A DNA stretch of 64,000 nt from Pterobdella sp. o SKG-2022. Its lineage: Eukaryota; Annelida; Clitellata; Hirudinida; Piscicolidae. Below are positions 42,101-60,100 of this stretch, piece by piece. Position 1 is the stretch's first letter. Every line of letters begins with the position of its first letter. Location: positions 160,838 through 224,837 of the forward strand of contig CAXIVU010000259.1 in NCBI GenBank assembly GCA_964035795.1. The letters run 5' to 3'. A program made the position numbers and the translations under genes. The notes beneath the pieces were generated by a model that saw only the letters and a list, made by a program, of their open reading frames with translations, was not told where the DNA came from and did no database searches.

Positions 42101-45100
42101 GGCTACAGCTACAACAGTTTCGACAACGATTGCAACATCAACGCAAACAACAACTGTTATTATGACAACAACGACAGAAATGTTGTCTAAATCTACGCCA
42201 ACAGTTACTACTGTAGAAACAACAACGCCAACTACAATAACTGTAACAACAACTTCATTGGCTACAGCTACAACAGTTTCGACAACGATTGCAACATCAA
42301 CGCAAACAACAACTGTTATTATGACAACAACGACAGAAATGTTGTCTAAATCTACGCCAACAGTTACTACTGTAGAAACAACAACGCCAACTACAATAAC
42401 TGTAACAACAACTTCATTGGCTACAGCTACAACAGTTTCGACAACGATTGCAACATCAACGCAAACAACAACTGTTATTATGACAACAACGACAGAAATG
42501 TTGTCTAAATCTACGCCAACAGTTACTACTGTAGAAACAACAACGCCAACTACAATAACTGTAACAACAACTTCATTGGCTACAGCTACAACAGTTTCGA
42601 CAACGATTGCAACATCAACGCAAACAACAACTGTTATTATGACAACAACGACAGAAATGTTGTCTAAATCTACGCCAACAGTTACTACTGTAGAAACAAC
42701 AACGCCAACTACAATAACTGTAACAACAACTTCATTGGCTACAGCTACAACAGTTTCGACAACGATTGCAACATCAACGCAAACAACAACTGTTATTATG
42801 ACAACAACGACAGAAATGTTGTCTAAATCTACGCCAACAGTTACTACTGTAGAAACAACAACGCCAACTACAATAACTGTAACAACAACTTCATTGGCTA
42901 CAGCTACAACAGTTTCGACAACGATTGCAACATCAACGCAAACAACAACTGTTATTATGACAACAACGACAGAAATGTTGTCTAAATCTACGCCAACAGT
43001 TACTACTGTAGAAACAACAACGCCAACTACAATAACTGTAACAACAACTTCATTGGCTACAGCTACAACAGTTTCGACAACGATTGCAACATCAACGCAA
43101 ACAACAACTGTTATTATGACAACAACGACAGAAATGTTGTCTAAATCTACGCCAACAGTTACTACTGTAGAAACAACAACGCCAACTACAATAACTGTAA
43201 CAACAACTTCATTGGCTACAGCTACAACAGTTTCGACAACGATTGCAACATCAACGCAAACAACAACTGTTATTATGACAACAACGACAGAAATGTTGTC
43301 TAAATCTACGCCAACAGTTACTACTGTAGAAACAACAACGCCAACTACAATAACTGTAACAACAACTTCATTGGCTACAGCTACAACAGTTTCGACAACG
43401 ATTGCAACATCAACGCAAACAACAACTGTTATTATGACAACAACGACAGAAATGTTGTCTAAATCTACGCCAACAGTTACTACTGTAGAAACAACAACGC
43501 CAACTACAATAACTGTAACAACAACTTCATTGGCTACAGCTACAACAGTTTCGACAACGATTGCAACATCAACGCAAACAACAACTGTTATTATGACAAC
43601 AACGACAGAAATGTTGTCTAAATCTACGCCAACAGTTACTACTGTAGAAACAACAACGCCAACTACAATAACTGTAACAACAACTTCATTGGCTACAGCT
43701 ACAACAGTTTCGACAACGATTGCAACATCAACGCAAACAACAACTGTTATTATGACAACAACGACAGAAATGTTGTCTAAATCTACGCCAACAGTTACTA
43801 CTGTAGAAACAACAACGCCAACTACAATAACTGTAACAACAACTTCATTGGCTACAGCTACAACAGTTTCGACAACGATTGCAACATCAACGCAAACAAC
43901 AACTGTTATTATGACAACAACGACAGAAATGTTGTCTAAATCTACGCCAACAGTTACTACTGTAGAAACAACAACGCCAACTACAATAACTGTAACAACA
44001 ACTTCATTGGCTACAGCTACAACAGTTTCGACAACGATTGCAACATCAACGCAAACAACAACTGTTATTATGACAACAACGACAGAAATGTTGTCTAAAT
44101 CTACGCCAACAGTTACTACTGTAGAAACAACAACGCCAACTACAATAACTGTAACAACAACTTCATTGGCTACAGCTACAACAGTTTCGACAACGATTGC
44201 AACATCAACGCAAACAACAACTGTTATTATGACAACAACGACAGAAATGTTGTCTAAATCTACGCCAACAGTTACTACTGTAGAAACAACAACGCCAACT
44301 ACAATAACTGTAACAACAACTTCATTGGCTACAGCTACAACAGTTTCGACAACGATTGCAACATCAACGCAAACAACAACTGTTATTATGACAACAACGA
44401 CAGAAATGTTGTCTAAATCTACGCCAACAGTTACTACTGTAGAAACAACAACGCCAACTACAATAACTGTAACAACAACTTCATTGGCTACAGCTACAAC
44501 AGTTTCGACAACGATTGCAACATCAACGCAAACAACAACTGTTATTATGACAACAACGACAGAAATGTTGTCTAAATCTACGCCAACAGTTACTACTGTA
44601 GAAACAACAACGCCAACTACAATAACTGTAACAACAACTTCATTGGCTACAGCTACAACAGTTTCGACAACGATTGCAACATCAACGCAAACAACAACTG
44701 TTATTATGACAACAACGACAGAAATGTTGTCTAAATCTACGCCAACAGTTACTACTGTAGAAACAACAACGCCAACTACAATAACTGTAACAACAACTTC
44801 ATTGGCTACAGCTACAACAGTTTCGACAACGATTGCAACATCAACGCAAACAACAACTGTTATTATGACAACAACGACAGAAATGTTGTCTAAATCTACG
44901 CCAACAGTTACTACTGTAGAAACAACAACGCCAACTACAATAACTGTAACAACAACTTCATTGGCTACAGCTACAACAGTTTCGACAACGATTGCAACAT
45001 CAACGCAAACAACAACTGTTATTATGACAACAACGACAGAAATGTTGTCTAAATCTACGCCAACAGTTACTACTGTAGAAACAACAACGCCAACTACAAT

Positions 45101-48100
45101 AACTGTAACAACAACTTCATTGGCTACAGCTACAACAGTTTCGACAACGATTGCAACATCAACGCAAACAACAACTGTTATTATGACAACAACGACAGAA
45201 ATGTTGTCTAAATCTACGCCAACAGTTACTACTGTAGAAACAACAACGCCAACTACAATAACTGTAACAACAACTTCATTGGCTACAGCTACAACAGTTT
45301 CGACAACGATTGCAACATCAACGCAAACAACAACTGTTATTATGACAACAACGACAGAAATGTTGTCTAAATCTACGCCAACAGTTACTACTGTAGAAAC
45401 AACAACGCCAACTACAATAACTGTAACAACAACTTCATTGGCTACAGCTACAACAGTTTCGACAACGATTGCAACATCAACGCAAACAACAACTGTTATT
45501 ATGACAACAACGACAGAAATGTTGTCTAAATCTACGCCAACAGTTACTACTGTAGAAACAACAACGCCAACTACAATAACTGTAACAACAACTTCATTGG
45601 CTACAGCTACAACAGTTTCGACAACGATTGCAACATCAACGCAAACAACAACTGTTATTATGACAACAACAACAGAAATGTTGTCTAAATCTACGCCAAC
45701 AGTTACTACTGTAGAAACAACAACGCCAACTACAATAACTGTAACAACAACTTCATTGGCTACAGCTACAACAGTTTCGACAACGATTGCAACATCAACG
45801 CAAACAACAACTGTTATTATGACAACAACGACAGAAATGTTGTCTAAATCTACGCCAACAGTTACTACTGTAGAAACAACAACGCCAACTACAATAACTG
45901 TAACAACAACTTCATTGGCTACAGCTACAACAGTTTCGACAACGATTGCAACATCAACGCAAACAACAACTGTTATTATGACAACAACGACAGAAATGTT
46001 GTCTAAATCTACGCCAACAGTTACTACTGTAGAAACAACAACGCCAACTACAATAACTGTAACAACAACTTCATTGGCTACAGCTACAACAGTTTCGACA
46101 ACGATTGCAACATCAACGCAAACAACAACTGTTATTATGACAACAACGACAGAAATGTTGTCTAAATCTACGCCAACAGTTACTACTGTAGAAACAACAA
46201 CGCCAACTACAATAACTGTAACAACAACTTCATTGGCTACAGCTACAACAGTTTCGACAACGATTGCAACATCAACGCAAACAACAACTGTTATTATGAC
46301 AACAACGACAGAAATGTTGTCTAAATCTACGCCAACAGTTACTACTGTAGAAACAACAACGCCAACTACAATAACTGTAACAACAACTTCATTGGCTACA
46401 GCTACAACAGTTTCGACAACGATTGCAACATCAACGCAAACAACAACTGTTATTATGACAACAACGACAGAAATGTTGTCTAAATCTACGCCAACAGTTA
46501 CTACTGTAGAAACAACAACGCCAACTACAATAACTGTAACAACAACTTCATTGGCTACAGCTACAACAGTTTCGACAACGATTGCAACATCAACGCAAAC
46601 AACAACTGTTATTATGACAACAACGACAGAAATGTTGTCTAAATCTACGCCAACAGTTACTACTGTAGAAACAACAACGCCAACTACAATAACTGTAACA
46701 ACAACTTCATTGGCTACAGCTACAACAGTTTCGACAACGATTGCAACATCAACGCAAACAACAACTGTTATTATGACAACAACGACAGAAATGTTGTCTA
46801 AATCTACGCCAACAGTTACTACTGTAGAAACAACAACGCCAACTACAATAACTGTAACAACAACTTCATTGGCTACAGCTACAACAGTTTCGACAACGAT
46901 TGCAACATCAACGCAAACAACAACTGTTATTATGACAACAACGACAGAAATGTTGTCTAAATCTACGCCAACAGTTACTACTGTAGAAACAACAACGCCA
47001 ACTACAATAACTGTAACAACAACTTCATTGGCTACAGCTACAACAGTTTCGACAACGATTGCAACATCAACGCAAACAACAACTGTTATTATGACAACAA
47101 CGACAGAAATGTTGTCTAAATCTACGCCAACAGTTACTACTGTAGAAACAACAACGCCAACTACAATAACTGTAACAACAACTTCATTGGCTACAGCTAC
47201 AACAGTTTCGACAACGATTGCAACATCAACGCAAACAACAACTGTTATTATGACAACAACGACAGAAATGTTGTCTAAATCTACGCCAACAGTTACTACT
47301 GTAGAAACAACAACGCCAACTACAATAACTGTAACAACAACTTCATTGGCTACAGCTACAACAGTTTCGACAACGATTGCAACATCAACGCAAACAACAA
47401 CTGTTATTATGACAACAACGACAGAAATGTTGTCTAAATCTACGCCAACAGTTACTACTGTAGAAACAACAACGCCAACTACAATAACTGTAACAACAAC
47501 TTCATTGGCTACAGCTACAACAGTTTCGACAACGATTGCAACATCAACGCAAACAACAACTGTTATTATGACAACAACGACAGAAATGTTGTCTAAATCT
47601 ACGCCAACAGTTACTACTGTAGAAACAACAACGCCAACTACAATAACTGTAACAACAACTTCATTGGCTACAGCTACAACAGTTTCGACAACGATTGCAA
47701 CATCAACGCAAACAACAACTGTTATTATGACAACAACGACAGAAATGTTGTCTAAATCTACGCCAACAGTTACTACTGTAGAAACAACAACGCCAACTAC
47801 AATAACTGTAACAACAACTTCATTGGCTACAGCTACAACAGTTTCGACAACGATTGCAACATCAACGCAAACAACAACTGTTATTATGACAACAACGACA
47901 GAAATGTTGTCTAAATCTACGCCAACAGTTACTACTGTAGAAACAACAACGCCAACTACAATAACTGTAACAACAACTTCATTGGCTACAGCTACAACAG
48001 TTTCGACAACGATTGCAACATCAACGCAAACAACAACTGTTATTATGACAACAACGACAGAAATGTTGTCTAAATCTACGCCAACAGTTACTACTGTAGA

Positions 48101-51100
48101 AACAACAACGCCAACTACAATAACTGTAACAACAACTTCATTGGCTACAGCTACAACAGTTTCGACAACGATTGCAACATCAACGCAAACAACAACTGTT
48201 ATTATGACAACAACGACAGAAATGTTGTCTAAATCTACGCCAACAGTTACTACTGTAGAAACAACAACGCCAACTACAATAACTGTAACAACAACTTCAT
48301 TGGCTACAGCTACAACAGTTTCGACAACGATTGCAACATCAACGCAAACAACAACTGTTATTATGACAACAACGACAGAAATGTTGTCTAAATCTACGCC
48401 AACAGTTACTACTGTAGAAACAACAACGCCAACTACAATAACTGTAACAACAACTTCATTGGCTACAGCTACAACAGTTTCGACAACGATTGCAACATCA
48501 ACGCAAACAACAACTGTTATTATGACAACAACGACAGAAATGTTGTCTAAATCTACGCCAACAGTTACTACTGTAGAAACAACAACGCCAACTACAATAA
48601 CTGTAACAACAACTTCATTGGCTACAGCTACAACAGTTTCGACAACGATTGCAACATCAACGCAAACAACAACTGTTATTATGACAACAACGACAGAAAT
48701 GTTGTCTAAATCTACGCCAACAGTTACTACTGTAGAAACAACAACGCCAACTACAATAACTGTAACAACAACTTCATTGGCTACAGCTACAACAGTTTCG
48801 ACAACGATTGCAACATCAACGCAAACAACAACTGTTATTATGACAACAACGACAGAAATGTTGTCTAAATCTACGCCAACAGTTACTACTGTAGAAACAA
48901 CAACGCCAACTACAATAACTGTAACAACAACTTCATTGGCTACAGCTACAACAGTTTCGACAACGATTGCAACATCAACGCAAACAACAACTGTTATTAT
49001 GACAACAACGACAGAAATGTTGTCTAAATCTACGCCAACAGTTACTACTGTAGAAACAACAACGCCAACTACAATAACTGTAACAACAACTTCATTGGCT
49101 ACAGCTACAACAGTTTCGACAACGATTGCAACATCAACGCAAACAACAACTGTTATTATGACAACAACGACAGAAATGTTGTCTAAATCTACGCCAACAG
49201 TTACTACTGTAGAAACAACAACGCCAACTACAATAACTGTAACAACAACTTCATTGGCTACAGCTACAACAGTTTCGACAACGATTGCAACATCAACGCA
49301 AACAACAACTGTTATTATGACAACAACGACAGAAATGTTGTCTAAATCTACGCCAACAGTTACTACTGTAGAAACAACAACGCCAACTACAATAACTGTA
49401 ACAACAACTTCATTGGCTACAGCTACAACAGTTTCGACAACGATTGCAACATCAACGCAAACAACAACTGTTATTATGACAACAACGACAGAAATGTTGT
49501 CTAAATCTACGCCAACAGTTACTACTGTAGAAACAACAACGCCAACTACAATAACTGTAACAACAACTTCATTGGCTACAGCTACAACAGTTTCGACAAC
49601 GATTGCAACATCAACGCAAACAACAACTGTTATTATGACAACAACGACAGAAATGTTGTCTAAATCTACGCCAACAGTTACTACTGTAGAAACAACAACG
49701 CCAACTACAATAACTGTAACAACAACTTCATTGGCTACAGCTACAACAGTTTCGACAACGATTGCAACATCAACGCAAACAACAACTGTTATTATGACAA
49801 CAACGACAGAAATGTTGTCTAAATCTACGCCAACAGTTACTACTGTAGAAACAACAACGCCAACTACAATAACTGTAACAACAACTTCATTGGCTACAGC
49901 TACAACAGTTTCGACAACGATTGCAACATCAACGCAAACAACAACTGTTATTATGACAACAACGACAGAAATGTTGTCTAAATCTACGCCAACAGTTACT
50001 ACTGTAGAAACAACAACGCCAACTACAATAACTGTAACAACAACTTCATTGGCTACAGCTACAACAGTTTCGACAACGATTGCAACATCAACGCAAACAA
50101 CAACTGTTATTATGACAACAACGACAGAAATGTTGTCTAAATCTACGCCAACAGTTACTACTGTAGAAACAACAACGCCAACTACAATAACTGTAACAAC
50201 AACTTCATTGGCTACAGCTACAACAGTTTCGACAACGATTGCAACATCAACGCAAACAACAACTGTTATTATGACAACAACGACAGAAATGTTGTCTAAA
50301 TCTACGCCAACAGTTACTACTGTAGAAACAACAACGCCAACTACAATAACTGTAACAACAACTTCATTGGCTACAGCTACAACAGTTTCGACAACGATTG
50401 CAACATCAACGCAAACAACAACTGTTATTATGACAACAACGACAGAAATGTTGTCTAAATCTACGCCAACAGTTACTACTGTAGAAACAACAACGCCAAC
50501 TACAATAACTGTAACAACAACTTCATTGGCTACAGCTACAACAGTTTCGACAACGATTGCAACATCAACGCAAACAACAACTGTTATTATGACAACAACG
50601 ACAGAAATGTTGTCTAAATCTACGCCAACAGTTACTACTGTAGAAACAACAACGCCAACTACAATAACTGTAACAACAACTTCATTGGCTACAGCTACAA
50701 CAGTTTCGACAACGATTGCAACATCAACGCAAACAACAACTGTTATTATGACAACAACGACAGAAATGTTGTCTAAATCTACGCCAACAGTTACTACTGT
50801 AGAAACAACAACGCCAACTACAATAACTGTAACAACAACTTCATTGGCTACAGCTACAACAGTTTCGACAACGATTGCAACATCAACGCAAACAACAACT
50901 GTTATTATGACAACAACGACAGAAATGTTGTCTAAATCTACGCCAACAGTTACTACTGTAGAAACAACAACGCCAACTACAATAACTGTAACAACAACTT
51001 CATTGGCTACAGCTACAACAGTTTCGACAACGATTGCAACATCAACGCAAACAACAACTGTTATTATGACAACAACGACAGAAATGTTGTCTAAATCTAC

Positions 51101-54100
51101 GCCAACAGTTACTACTGTAGAAACAACAACGCCAACTACAATAACTGTAACAACAACTTCATTGGCTACAGCTACAACAGTTTCGACAACGATTGCAACA
51201 TCAACGCAAACAACAACTGTTATTATGACAACAACGACAGAAATGTTGTCTAAATCTACGCCAACAGTTACTACTGTAGAAACAACAACGCCAACTACAA
51301 TAACTGTAACAACAACTTCATTGGCTACAGCTACAACAGTTTCGACAACGATTGCAACATCAACGCAAACAACAACTGTTATTATGACAACAACGACAGA
51401 AATGTTGTCTAAATCTACGCCAACAGTTACTACTGTAGAAACAACAACGCCAACTACAATAACTGTAACAACAACTTCATTGGCTACAGCTACAACAGTT
51501 TCGACAACGATTGCAACATCAACGCAAACAACAACTGTTATTATGACAACAACGACAGAAATGTTGTCTAAATCTACGCCAACAGTTACTACTGTAGAAA
51601 CAACAACGCCAACTACAATAACTGTAACAACAACTTCATTGGCTACAGCTACAACAGTTTCGACAACGATTGCAACATCAACGCAAACAACAACTGTTAT
51701 TATGACAACAACGACAGAAATGTTGTCTAAATCTACGCCAACAGTTACTACTGTAGAAACAACAACGCCAACTACAATAACTGTAACAACAACTTCATTG
51801 GCTACAGCTACAACAGTTTCGACAACGATTGCAACATCAACGCAAACAACAACTGTTATTATGACAACAACGACAGAAATGTTGTCTAAATCTACGCCAA
51901 CAGTTACTACTGTAGAAACAACAACGCCAACTACAATAACTGTAACAACAACTTCATTGGCTACAGCTACAACAGTTTCGACAACGATTGCAACATCAAC
52001 GCAAACAACAACTGTTATTATGACAACAACGACAGAAATGTTGTCTAAATCTACGCCAACAGTTACTACTGTAGAAACAACAACGCCAACTACAATAACT
52101 GTAACAACAACTTCATTGGCTACAGCTACAACAGTTTCGACAACGATTGCAACATCAACGCAAACAACAACTGTTATTATGACAACAACGACAGAAATGT
52201 TGTCTAAATCTACGCCAACAGTTACTACTGTAGAAACAACAACGCCAACTACAATAACTGTAACAACAACTTCATTGGCTACAGCTACAACAGTTTCGAC
52301 AACGATTGCAACATCAACGCAAACAACAACTGTTATTATGACAACAACGACAGAAATGTTGTCTAAATCTACGCCAACAGTTACTACTGTAGAAACAACA
52401 ACGCCAACTACAATAACTGTAACAACAACTTCATTGGCTACAGCTACAACAGTTTCGACAACGATTGCAACATCAACGCAAACAACAACTGTTATTATGA
52501 CAACAACGACAGAAATGTTGTCTAAATCTACGCCAACAGTTACTACTGTAGAAACAACAACGCCAACTACAATAACTGTAACAACAACTTCATTGGCTAC
52601 AGCTACAACAGTTTCGACAACGATTGCAACATCAACGCAAACAACAACTGTTATTATGACAACAACGACAGAAATGTTGTCTAAATCTACGCCAACAGTT
52701 ACTACTGTAGAAACAACAACGCCAACTACAATAACTGTAACAACAACTTCATTGGCTACAGCTACAACAGTTTCGACAACGATTGCAACATCAACGCAAA
52801 CAACAACTGTTATTATGACAACAACGACAGAAATGTTGTCTAAATCTACGCCAACAGTTACTACTGTAGAAACAACAACGCCAACTACAATAACTGTAAC
52901 AACAACTTCATTGGCTACAGCTACAACAGTTTCGACAACGATTGCAACATCAACGCAAACAACAACTGTTATTATGACAACAACGACAGAAATGTTGTCT
53001 AAATCTACGCCAACAGTTACTACTGTAGAAACAACAACGCCAACTACAATAACTGTAACAACAACTTCATTGGCTACAGCTACAACAGTTTCGACAACGA
53101 TTGCAACATCAACGCAAACAACAACTGTTATTATGACAACAACGACAGAAATGTTGTCTAAATCTACGCCAACAGTTACTACTGTAGAAACAACAACGCC
53201 AACTACAATAACTGTAACAACAACTTCATTGGCTACAGCTACAACAGTTTCGACAACGATTGCAACATCAACGCAAACAACAACTGTTATTATGACAACA
53301 ACGACAGAAATGTTGTCTAAATCTACGCCAACAGTTACTACTGTAGAAACAACAACGCCAACTACAATAACTGTAACAACAACTTCATTGGCTACAGCTA
53401 CAACAGTTTCGACAACGATTGCAACATCAACGCAAACAACAACTGTTATTATGACAACAACGACAGAAATGTTGTCTAAATCTACGCCAACAGTTACTAC
53501 TGTAGAAACAACAACGCCAACTACAATAACTGTAACAACAACTTCATTGGCTACAGCTACAACAGTTTCGACAACGATTGCAACATCAACGCAAACAACA
53601 ACTGTTATTATGACAACAACGACAGAAATGTTGTCTAAATCTACGCCAACAGTTACTACTGTAGAAACAACAACGCCAACTACAATAACTGTAACAACAA
53701 CTTCATTGGCTACAGCTACAACAGTTTCGACAACGATTGCAACATCAACGCAAACAACAACTGTTATTATGACAACAACGACAGAAATGTTGTCTAAATC
53801 TACGCCAACAGTTACTACTGTAGAAACAACAACGCCAACTACAATAACTGTAACAACAACTTCATTGGCTACAGCTACAACAGTTTCGACAACGATTGCA
53901 ACATCAACGCAAACAACAACTGTTATTATGACAACAACGACAGAAATGTTGTCTAAATCTACGCCAACAGTTACTAGTGTAGAAACAACAACGCCAACTA
54001 CAATAACTGTAACAACAACTTCATTGGCTACAGCTACAACAGTTTCGACAACGATTGCAACATCAACGCAAACAACAACTGTTATTATGACAACAACGAC

Positions 54101-57100
54101 AGAAATGTTGTCTAAATCTACGCCAACAGTTACTACTGTAGAAACAACAACGCCAACTACAATAACTGTAACAACAACTTCATTGGCTACAGCTACAACA
54201 GTTTCGACAACGATTGCAACATCAACGCAAACAACAACTGTTATTATGACAACAACGACAGAAATGTTGTCTAAATCTACGCCAACAGTTACTACTGTAG
54301 AAACAACAACGCCAACTACAATAACTGTAACAACAACTTCATTGGCTACAGCTACAACAGTTTCGACAACGATTGCAACATCAACGCAAACAACAACTGT
54401 TATTATGACAACAACGACAGAAATGTTGTCTAAATCTACGCCAACAGTTACTACTGTAGAAACAACAACGCCAACTACAATAACTGTAACAACAACTTCA
54501 TTGGCTACAGCTACAACAGTTTCGACAACGATTGCAACATCAACGCAAACAACAACTGTTATTATGACAACAACGACAGAAATGTTGTCTAAATCTACGC
54601 CAACAGTTACTACTGTAGAAACAACAACGCCAACTACAATAACTGTAACAACAACTTCATTGGCTACAGCTACAACAGTTTCGACAACGATTGCAACATC
54701 AACGCAAACAACAACTGTTATTATGACAACAACGACAGAAATGTTGTCTAAATCTACGCCAACAGTTACTACTGTAGAAACAACAACGCCAACTACAATA
54801 ACTGTAACAACAACTTCATTGGCTACAGCTACAACAGTTTCGACAACGATTGCAACATCAACGCAAACAACAACTGTTATTATGACAACAACGACAGAAA
54901 TGTTGTCTAAATCTACGCCAACAGTTACTACTGTAGAAACAACAACGCCAACTACAATAACTGTAACAACAACTTCATTGGCTACAGCTACAACAGTTTC
55001 GACAACGATTGCAACATCAACGCAAACAACAACTGTTATTATGACAACAACGACAGAAATGTTGTCTAAATCTACGCCAACAGTTACTACTGTAGAAACA
55101 ACAACGCCAACTACAATAACTGTAACAACAACTTCATTGGCTACAGCTACAACAGTTTCGACAACGATTGCAACATCAACGCAAACAACAACTGTTATTA
55201 TGACAACAACGACAGAAATGTTGTCTAAATCTACGCCAACAGTTACTACTGTAGAAACAACAACGCCAACTACAATAACTGTAACAACAACTTCATTGGC
55301 TACAGCTACAACAGTTTCGACAACGATTGCAACATCAACGCAAACAACAACTGTTATTATGACAACAACGACAGAAATGTTGTCTAAATCTACGCCAACA
55401 GTTACTACTGTAGAAACAACAACGCCAACTACAATAACTGTAACAACAACTTCATTGGCTACAGCTACAACAGTTTCGACAACGATTGCAACATCAACGC
55501 AAACAACAACTGTTATTATGACAACAACGACAGAAATGTTGTCTAAATCTACGCCAACAGTTACTACTGTAGAAACAACAACGCCAACTACAATAACTGT
55601 AACAACAACTTCATTGGCTACAGCTACAACAGTTTCGACAACGATTGCAACATCAACGCAAACAACAACTGTTATTATGACAACAACGACAGAAATGTTG
55701 TCTAAATCTACGCCAACAGTTACTACTGTAGAAACAACAACGCCAACTACAATAACTGTAACAACAACTTCATTGGCTACAGCTACAACAGTTTCGACAA
55801 CGATTGCAACATCAACGCAAACAACAACTGTTATTATGACAACAACGACAGAAATGTTGTCTAAATCTACGCCAACAGTTACTACTGTAGAAACAACAAC
55901 GCCAACTACAATAACTGTAACAACAACTTCATTGGCTACAGCTACAACAGTTTCGACAACGATTGCAACATCAACGCAAACAACAACTGTTATTATGACA
56001 ACAACGACAGAAATGTTGTCTAAATCTACGCCAACAGTTACTACTGTAGAAACAACAACGCCAACTACAATAACTGTAACAACAACTTCATTGGCTACAG
56101 CTACAACAGTTTCGACAACGATTGCAACATCAACGCAAACAACAACTGTTATTATGACAACAACGACAGAAATGTTGTCTAAATCTACGCCAACAGTTAC
56201 TACTGTAGAAACAACAACGCCAACTACAATAACTGTAACAACAACTTCATTGGCTACAGCTACAACAGTTTCGACAACGATTGCAACATCAACGCAAACA
56301 ACAACTGTTATTATGACAACAACGACAGAAATGTTGTCTAAATCTACGCCAACAGTTACTACTGTAGAAACAACAACGCCAACTACAATAACTGTAACAA
56401 CAACTTCATTGGCTACAGCTACAACAGTTTCGACAACGATTGCAACATCAACGCAAACAACAACTGTTATTATGACAACAACGACAGAAATGTTGTCTAA
56501 ATCTACGCCAACAGTTACTACTGTAGAAACAACAACGCCAACTACAATAACTGTAACAACAACTTCATTGGCTACAGCTACAACAGTTTCGACAACGATT
56601 GCAACATCAACGCAAACAACAACTGTTATTATGACAACAACGACAGAAATGTTGTCTAAATCTACGCCAACAGTTACTACTGTAGAAACAACAACGCCAA
56701 CTACAATAACTGTAACAACAACTTCATTGGCTACAGCTACAACAGTTTCGACAACGATTGCAACATCAACGCAAACAACAACTGTTATTATGACAACAAC
56801 GACAGAAATGTTGTCTAAATCTACGCCAACAGTTACTACTGTAGAAACAACAACGCCAACTACAATAACTGTAACAACAACTTCATTGGCTACAGCTACA
56901 ACAGTTTCGACAACGATTGCAACATCAACGCAAACAACAACTGTTATTATGACAACAACGACAGAAATGTTGTCTAAATCTACGCCAACAGTTACTACTG
57001 TAGAAACAACAACGCCAACTACAATAACTGTAACAACAACTTCATTGGCTACAGCTACAACAGTTTCGACAACGATTGCAACATCAACGCAAACAACAAC

Positions 57101-60100
57101 TGTTATTATGACAACAACGACAGAAATGTTGTCTAAATCTACGCCAACAGTTACTACTGTAGAAACAACAACGCCAACTACAATAACTGTAACAACAACT
57201 TCATTGGCTACAGCTACAACAGTTTCGACAACGATTGCAACATCAACGCAAACAACAACTGTTATTATGACAACAACGACAGAAATGTTGTCTAAATCTA
57301 CGCCAACAGTTACTACTGTAGAAACAACAACGCCAACTACAATAACTGTAACAACAACTTCATTGGCTACAGCTACAACAGTTTCGACAACGATTGCAAC
57401 ATCAACGCAAACAACAACTGTTATTATGACAACAACGACAGAAATGTTGTCTAAATCTACGCCAACAGTTACTACTGTAGAAACAACAACGCCAACTACA
57501 ATAACTGTAACAACAACTTCATTGGCTACAGCTACAACAGTTTCGACAACGATTGCAACATCAACGCAAACAACAACTGTTATTATGACAACAACGACAG
57601 AAATGTTGTCTAAATCTACGCCAACAGTTACTACTGTAGAAACAACAACGCCAACTACAATAACTGTAACAACAACTTCATTGGCTACAGCTACAACAGT
57701 TTCGACAACGATTGCAACATCAACGCAAACAACAACTGTTATTATGACAACAACGACAGAAATGTTGTCTAAATCTACGCCAACAGTTACTACTGTAGAA
57801 ACAACAACGCCAACTACAATAACTGTAACAACAACTTCATTGGCTACAGCTACAACAGTTTCGACAACGATTGCAACATCAACGCAAACAACAACTGTTA
57901 TTATGACAACAACGACAGAAATGTTGTCTAAATCTACGCCAACAGTTACTACTGTAGAAACAACAACGCCAACTACAATAACTGTAACAACAACTTCATT
58001 GGCTACAGCTACAACAGTTTCGACAACGATTGCAACATCAACGCAAACAACAACTGTTATTATGACAACAACGACAGAAATGTTGTCTAAATCTACGCCA
58101 ACAGTTACTACTGTAGAAACAACAACGCCAACTACAATAACTGTAACAACAACTTCATTGGCTACAGCTACAACAGTTTCGACAACGATTGCAACATCAA
58201 CGCAAACAACAACTGTTATTATGACAACAACGACAGAAATGTTGTCTAAATCTACGCCAACAGTTACTACTGTAGAAACAACAACGCCAACTACAATAAC
58301 TGTAACAACAACTTCATTGGCTACAGCTACAACAGTTTCGACAACGATTGCAACATCAACGCAAACAACAACTGTTATTATGACAACAACGACAGAAATG
58401 TTGTCTAAATCTACGCCAACAGTTACTACTGTAGAAACAACAACGCCAACTACAATAACTGTAACAACAACTTCATTGGCTACAGCTACAACAGTTTCGA
58501 CAACGATTGCAACATCAACGCAAACAACAACTGTTATTATGACAACAACGACAGAAATGTTGTCTAAATCTACGCCAACAGTTACTACTGTAGAAACAAC
58601 AACGCCAACTACAATAACTGTAACAACAACTTCATTGGCTACAGCTACAACAGTTTCGACAACGATTGCAACATCAACGCAAACAACAACTGTTATTATG
58701 ACAACAACGACAGAAATGTTGTCTAAATCTACGCCAACAGTTACTACTGTAGAAACAACAACGCCAACTACAATAACTGTAACAACAACTTCATTGGCTA
58801 CAGCTACAACAGTTTCGACAACGATTGCAACATCAACGCAAACAACAACTGTTATTATGACAACAACGACAGAAATGTTGTCTAAATCTACGCCAACAGT
58901 TACTACTGTAGAAACAACAACGCCAACTACAATTTCTGTAACAACAACTTCATTGGCTACAGCTACAACAGTTTCGACAACGATTGCAACATCAACGCAA
59001 ACAACAACTGTTATTATGACAACAACGACAGAAATGTTGTCTAAATCTACGCCAACAGTTACTACTGTAGAAACAACAACGCCAACTACAATAACTGTAA
59101 CAACAACTTCATTGGCTACAGCTACAACAGTTTCGACAACGATTGCAACATCAACGCAAACAACAACTGTTATTATGACAACAACGACAGAAATGTTGTC
59201 TAAATCTACGCCAACAGTTACTACTGTAGAAACAACAACGCCAACTACAATTTCTGTATCAACAACTTCATTGGCTACAGCTACAACAGTTTCGACAACG
59301 ATTGCAACATCAACGCAAACAACAACTGTTATTATGACAACAACGACAGAAATGTTGTCTAAATCTACGCCAACAGTTACTACTGTAGAAACAACAACGC
59401 CAACTACAATAACTGTAACAACAACTTCATTGGCTACAGCTACAACAGTTTCGACAACGATTGCAACATCAACGCAAACAACAACTGTTATTATGACAAC
59501 AACGACAGAAATGTTGTCTAAATCTACGCCAACAGTTACTACTGTAGAAACAACAACGCCAACTACAATAACTGTAACAACAACTTCATTGGCTACAGCT
59601 ACAACAGTTTCGACAACGATTGCAACATCAACGCAAACAACAACTGTTATTATGACAACAACGACAGAAATGTTGTCTAAATCTACGCCAACAGTTACTA
59701 CTGTAGAAACAACAACGCCAACTACAATAACTGTAACAACAACTTCATTGGCTACAGCTACAACAGTTTCGACAACGATTGCAACATCAACGCAAACAAC
59801 AACTGTTATTATGACAACAACGACAGAAATGTTGTCTAAATCTACGCCAACAGTTACTACTGTAGCAACAACAACGCCAACTACAATAACTGTAACAACA
59901 ACTTCATTGGCTACAGCTACAACAGTTTCGACAACGATTGCAACATCAACGCAAACAACAACTGTTATTATGACAACAACGACAGAAATGTTGTCTAAAT
60001 CTACGCCAACAGTTACTACTGTAGAAACAACAACGCCAACTACAATAACTGTAACAACAACTTCATTGGCTACAGCTACAACAGTTTCGACAACGATTGC